Below, in pieces: positions 60,596-64,000 of a DNA stretch of 64,000 nt; position 1 is the first letter of the stretch; each line of letters opens with the position of its first letter. The position numbers and the translations under genes are program-made. Below the pieces are notes generated by a model that worked only from the letters and a program-made list of their open reading frames with translations, was not told where the DNA came from and made no database searches. Origin of the DNA: Sphingomonas_Q fennica_A (lineage in GTDB: Bacteria; Pseudomonadota; Alphaproteobacteria; Sphingomonadales; Sphingomonadaceae); the NCBI GenBank assembly GCA_036946415.1, contig JAQIJD010000011.1, positions 1 through 64,000 on the forward strand, given 5' to 3'.

Positions 60596-62575
60596 TTATC
60601 CGTTCAACGCGTCCAGAATGCGGGGCGCGATCGCCGCCGCGGTCAATCCGAAATGATCGTAGAGCGCCGGTGCCGGGGCCGATGCGCCGAAATCGTCCAC
60701 GCCGAAGCGCAGGCCATCGACCATCGTATAGCGTTCCCATCCCACGGTGGTGCCCGCCTCGATCGAGACGCGCAACACTTCCTCGGGCCTGGCATGCGGC
60801 AGCACGCTGTCCCGATAGTCGCGCGGCTGCGCATCGAAACGCCGCCACGACGGCATCGAGACGACGTCCGCGCCCACCCCCTGCGCCTCCAGCGCGTCCG
60901 CCACCTCCAGCGCCAGCGACACTTCGGAACCGGTGGCGATCAGGATCACGCGCCGCGCAGCCGTGGCGGCGCGCAGCGTATAGGCGCCGCGTGCCGCGCG
61001 GTTCTCGTCCGCCGTATCGCGCACCGCCGGCAGGTTCTGGCGGCTGAGCGCGAGCAGCGACGGGCCGGCCTCGTTCGTCAGCGCCAGTTCCCAGCACTCG
61101 GCCGTCTCGATCGCGTCGCAGGGGCGCAGCACGTCGAGATTGGGGATGACGCGTAGCGCCATCAGATGCTCGATCGGCTGGTGCGTCGGGCCATCCTCGC
61201 CAAGGCCGATCGAATCGTGCGTCATCACATAGGTGACGCGCTGGCGCTGGAGCGCGGACAGGCGGATCGCGGGGCGCGCGTAATCGGCGAAGACGAGGAA
61301 GGTGCCGCCATAGGGAATGACGCCGCCATGGAGAGCAAGGCCGTTCATCGCGCAGCCCATGCCGAATTCGCGGATGCCGTAATGGACGTAGCGGCCGCCG
61401 TAATCGGCCGAGGTCAGCGGCTTCAATCCTTTGGTCGAGGTGTTGTTGGAAGGCGTGAGATCGGCCGAGCCGCCGATCGTCTCGGGCACCGCGGCGTTGA
61501 TTGCATCCAGCGCGCGCTGGCTGGCGACGCGCGTCGCGATCTTGGGCCGTTCCGCCAACAGAGCCTGCTTGTGGGCGGACAGGTCGAAGCCTTCGGGCAG
61601 CGCGCCCGCCATCCGCCGCTCGAACTCCGCGCGATCGGCGGAGGCGGCGAGGCGCGCGTCCCACGCGGCGCGGTCGGCGGCCGAGCGGCGGCCCGCCTCG
61701 GCCCAGCCGTCGGTCACGGCTTGCGGCAGGTCGAACGCCTCGTTCATCCATTGCAGCACCTGCCGCGTCGCCTTGATCTCCTCGGCGCCGAGCGGGGAGC
61801 CGTGGACCGAATGCGTGCCCTGCTTGGTCGGCGCGCCGAAACCGATGATCGTGCGGCAGGCGACTAGCGACGGCCGCGGATCGGCGACCGCCTCGGCCAG
61901 CGCGCGCGCCACGTCGTCGGCATCATGGCCGTCGCACGACACGACATGCCAGCCGGTCGCGGCATAGCGGGCGGCGACATCCTCGCTGGTTGAAAGATCG
62001 GTCGGCCCGTCGATGGTGATGCGGTTGTCGTCCCACAGCACGTTCAGCCGGCCCAGTTTCAGGTGCCCGGCGAGGCCGATCGCCTCGTGGTTGATGCCCT
62101 CCATCAGGCAGCCGTCGCCGGCGATCACCCAGGTGCGGTGATCGACCAGATCGTCCCCGAACGTGGCGTTCAGGTGCCGCTCGGCGATCGCCATGCCGAC
62201 CGCGGTAGCGAGGCCGGAACCGAGCGGGCCGGTCGTCGCCTCGATGCCGGGCAGCTCGAAATTCTCGGGGTGGCCGGCGCAGGGCGAATGGAGCTGGCGG
62301 AAGCGGCGGATGTCGTCGATCGTCGGCTTCGCATAGCCGGTCAGATGGAGCAGCGCATAGACCAGCATCGATCCATGGCCGGCGGACAGCACGAAGCGAT
62401 CCCGATCCGGCCAGCGCGGATCGGCGGGATCGTGGCGCAGGAAGCGCGTCCACAGCACGGTCGCGGCGTCCGCCATGCCCAGCGGCATCCCCGGATGGCC
62501 CGAATTGGCCGCCTCGACGGCGTCCATCGCAAGCGCGCGGACGGCGTTGGCGAGCGGATCGGGGGCGCGGGTCAT
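60596..62575 (-). CDS. tkt: Transketolase
   Basis: This 659-residue protein has the thiamine-diphosphate motif beginning GDGCLMEGINHEAIGLAGHL and ending near LWDDNRITIDG. Its N-terminus has AANSGHPGMPLGMADAATV. The pyrimidine-binding part includes GIREFGMGCAMNGLALHGG, and RLSALQRQRVTYVMTHDSIG follows. It links the pentose phosphate pathway to glycolysis. It is the first gene of the leftward tkt-gap-MOSC-pgk cluster and is divergent from the zapA operon, with 183 bases between. Confidence 0.97.
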   Translation of the reverse strand: MTRAPDPLANAVRALAMDAVEAANSGHPGMPLGMADAATVLWTRFLRHDPADPRWPDRDRFVLSAGHGSMLVYALLHLTGYAKPTIDDIRRFRQLHSPCAGHPENFELPGIEATTGPLGSGLATAVGMAIAERHLNATFGDDLVDHRTWVIAGDGCLMEGINHEAIGLAGHLKLGRLNVLWDDNRITIDGPTDLSTSEDVAARYAATGWHVVSCDGHDADDVARALAEAVADPRPSLVACRTIIGFGAPTKQGTHSVHGSPLGAEEIKATRQVLQWMNEAFDLPQAVTDGWAEAGRRSAADRAAWDARLAASADRAEFERRMAGALPEGFDLSAHKQALLAERPKIATRVASQRALDAINAAVPETIGGSADLTPSNNTSTKGLKPLTSADYGGRYVHYGIREFGMGCAMNGLALHGGVIPYGGTFLVFADYARPAIRLSALQRQRVTYVMTHDSIGLGEDGPTHQPIEHLMALRVIPNLDVLRPCDAIETAECWELALTNEAGPSLLALSRQNLPAVRDTADENRAARGAYTLRAATAARRVILIATGSEVSLALEVADALEAQGVGADVVSMPSWRRFDAQPRDYRDSVLPHARPEEVLRVSIEAGTTVGWERYTMVDGLRFGVDDFGASAPAPALYDHFGLTAAAIAPRILDALNG

Positions 62576-62758
62576 CGATGGTCCTGTCGTCTGGCGCGGC
62601 AGCGCGGCGCGGGATGCGCGCGGCTCCTTTGTCGCGCGCGGGGGCCAGCGTCAACCGCGCCGCCCCGCCGCCGCCCGCCGGCCCCGGTTCGTCGCGTGCG
62701 TGCACGCCGCTCCACCGCCCTCCGTTGCCATGCCGGGCCGGCCTGCTATGCGGCGGAA

Positions 62759-62968
62759 ATGGCGGAAGAACAGGCGATCGCGGCGATGCGCCGAATCGAA
62801 CAGGCGTTGCTGCGGATCGAGGCGGCGGCCGATCGCCCCATGCCTTTGCCGGACGGGCCGGCCCCCGATACGGCGCTTGCCGAGCGCCATGCCGCGCTGC
62901 GGGACGGGGTGGCGGCGCTGCTCGCCAAGCTCGACAGCCAGATCGCCGCCGGCGCCGGGACGGACTGA
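62759..62968 (+). CDS. Small coiled-coil protein upstream of zapA
   Basis: This 69-residue protein opens MAEEQAIAAMRRIEQALLRI and then continues as a helix-rich, coiled-coil sequence (RHAALRDGVAALLAKLDSQI). I know it only as a hypothetical gene that precedes zapA in sphingomonads. The stop overlaps the zapA start (TGATG). It may assist ZapA at the division ring, but that is inference from position. Confidence 0.78.
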   Translation: MAEEQAIAAMRRIEQALLRIEAAADRPMPLPDGPAPDTALAERHAALRDGVAALLAKLDSQIAAGAGTD

Positions 62969-63303
62969 TGGCGCAGGTCGAACTCCGCATCGGCGGCCGC
63001 GCACACGAGATCGCCTGCCGCGACGGGGAGGAGGCCCGGCTCCTCGAACTCGCCGCGATCGTCGACGAGAAGATGTCGGCCGCCGGCCGCGCGCTGGGCG
63101 GCATGAACGAGACGCGGCGGCTGGTGGTGGCGGCGATCATGCTCGCCGACGAGCTGGCCGAGGCGCGCGCCCGTGCCGCCGCCCCGCCCCCGCCCGATCC
63201 GTGGGCCGGCATCGCCCCGCTGATGGAGGAGATCGCCGAGCGGCTGGAGGCGGCCGCCGCGAAGATCGACGGCGGGGTTGAGCCGGACGCCTCCGATCCC
63301 TAG
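62968..63303 (+). CDS. zapA: Cell division protein ZapA
   Basis: This 111-residue protein begins MAQVELRIGGRAHEIACRDG and continues with EEARLLELAAIVDEKMSAAG and ETRRLVVAAIMLADELAEAR, the ZapA fold with its C-terminal coiled coil. It bundles FtsZ filaments at mid-cell. It overlaps the small upstream gene and is followed by a probable 6S RNA and the cyclo-ligase gene, the order known from many proteobacteria. Confidence 0.93.
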   Translation: MAQVELRIGGRAHEIACRDGEEARLLELAAIVDEKMSAAGRALGGMNETRRLVVAAIMLADELAEARARAAAPPPPDPWAGIAPLMEEIAERLEAAAAKIDGGVEPDASDP

Positions 63304-63307
63304 ATGC

Positions 63308-63475
63308 AGCCGTGGCGGGCACTGCCCGGTACGAGCCACCATTATCCCTGAGGCTATTCATCATCCTTGGGGGCTGTCCCTGCCCGGGCCGTGGCCCGAC
63401 GCACATGGTCCCCACCTGACGTAACGGGCGTCAGAGGATAACATGGCACACGGCCATGGCGGTCCCGCCAACCGC
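63308..63475 (+). ncRNA. ssrS: Probable 6S RNA
   Basis: The 200-base gap between zapA and the cyclo-ligase gene is the conserved position of 6S RNA. Its ends are complementary: TGGCGGG (63313-63319) with CCCGCCA (63464-63470). Further in, CCATTATCC (63339-63347) pairs with GGATAACATGG (63436-63446), leaving a two-base bulge. This yields the long, bulged hairpin expected of 6S RNA, which mimics an open promoter and binds RNA polymerase. The exact ends are approximate. Confidence 0.7.
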
Positions 63476-63504
63476 TTGTCGACCAATTGCCCAGGATGCG
63501 GCGC

Positions 63505-64000
63505 GTGACGAACAAGGCCGAAACCCGCCGCGCGCTGCGCCGCGCCCGCACCGAATTCACCGCCCGCGCCGACGTGGTCGACCGGCTGCTGGTGCTGACG
63601 CTGATGGCGGCCGAACATGCCGCCCCGGTGCTGGCCGGCGCGCGGACCGCGGCTTTCTACGTCTCGAACGGGGTCGAGGTCGATCCGCTGCCGCTGCTGT
63701 TCCGCGCGATCGATGCGGGGATCGATACCGTCCTCCCCCGCATCGCCGAGGATGGCGGCGCGCTCACCTTCCACCTCTGGGTGCCGGGGGACGATCTGGT
63801 GCCGGGGCCGATGGGCCTCGTCCAGCCGCGGCGCGATGCGCCGCGGGCCGAGCCGGACCTGATCTTCGCGCCGCTCGTCGGCTTCGATCGCGCGCTCAAC
63901 CGCATCGGCCAGGGCGGCGGCCATTACGATCGCACCTTTGCGGCGCTGCCCGCGGCGCGGCGCATCGGCCTCGCCTGGTCGGTGCAGGAGATGGCCGCGA
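63505..64000 (+). CDS. 5-formyltetrahydrofolate cyclo-ligase, N-terminal part
   Basis: The frame runs off the right edge. It contains AAFYVSNGVEVDPLPLL, VLPRIAEDGGALTFHLW, LIFAPLVGFDRALNRIGQGG and GHYDRTFAALP, the family's ATP/substrate-binding motif GGGHYDR. The enzyme makes 5,10-methenyl-THF from 5-formyl-THF. The GTG at 63505 has AGGA eight bases upstream; an ATG at 63496 is an alternative. Its location after zapA and 6S RNA is the conserved order. Confidence 0.9.
   Translation, partial: MTNKAETRRALRRARTEFTARADVVDRLLVLTLMAAEHAAPVLAGARTAAFYVSNGVEVDPLPLLFRAIDAGIDTVLPRIAEDGGALTFHLWVPGDDLVPGPMGLVQPRRDAPRAEPDLIFAPLVGFDRALNRIGQGGGHYDRTFAALPAARRIGLAWSVQEMAA

Overview
The window is about 64 kb of very GC-rich chromosomal DNA from an alphaproteobacterium, most probably a member of the Sphingomonadaceae. 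The inference rests on TonB-dependent receptors beside sulfonate-type uptake genes, a MucR-type regulator, UbiK, the zapA / 6S RNA / 5-formyltetrahydrofolate cyclo-ligase order, and several palindromic intergenic repeats of the kind common in sphingomonads. No phage, insertion sequence or CRISPR array was seen.

Region 1 (1-15.8 kb) is an accessory catabolic and uptake locus that looks devoted to scavenging organosulfur compounds. It holds two flavin-dependent (LLM-class) monooxygenases, three periplasmic binding proteins of the sulfonate/nitrate/taurine type, one ABC permease, an acyl-CoA-dehydrogenase-like flavoenzyme, a D-2-hydroxyacid dehydrogenase, a class II aldolase, two TonB-dependent receptors, a TauD-type dioxygenase and an ArsH-like FMN reductase. 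No ABC ATPase lies inside the window. A perfect 25-bp palindrome sits between the divergent permease and second receptor and is the best operator candidate.

Region 2 (16.2-19.2 kb) is housekeeping: tRNA-Phe, yacG, an RNase E/G protein, maf, infA and the nuclease gene pdeM. Region 3 (19.2-25.7 kb) starts with about 500 bases without a convincing gene. It then carries a small phospholipase-A2-like protein, a membrane serine-hydrolase-like protein, a cytochrome P450 and a methyltransferase-like protein, followed by a Sel1/SPOR protein. Region 4 (25.7-37.6 kb) is mostly core metabolism: pyrB with a pyrC-like gene lacking its metal ligands, an HNH nuclease, ruvX, a DUF3089-type hydrolase, alr, tlyA, ubiK, a YbjN-type gene, proC and leuCD with a GFA-type gene wedged between leuC and leuD. 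Most of the intergenic repeat arrays are here.

Region 5 (37.6-50.2 kb) combines carbohydrate enzymes (GT4 glycosyltransferase, GH13 glucosidase, two GH130 enzymes, a WecG-type transferase) with a CitE-like lyase, secreted proteins, ubiA, rsmE and gshA. Region 6 (50.3-64 kb) has putA, a mucR-like gene, thiE with an S10 peptidase, then a glycolysis / pentose-phosphate cluster read leftward (tkt, gap, MOSC gene, pgk, toxin-antitoxin pair, class I aldolase). It ends with a zapA operon, probable 6S RNA and the start of a cyclo-ligase gene.

Three recognisable genes (a binding protein, arsH, yacG) are each split by one surplus base in a run of five or six C or G. Removing that base restores a full-length family member each time, which points to sequence error more than to gene decay.
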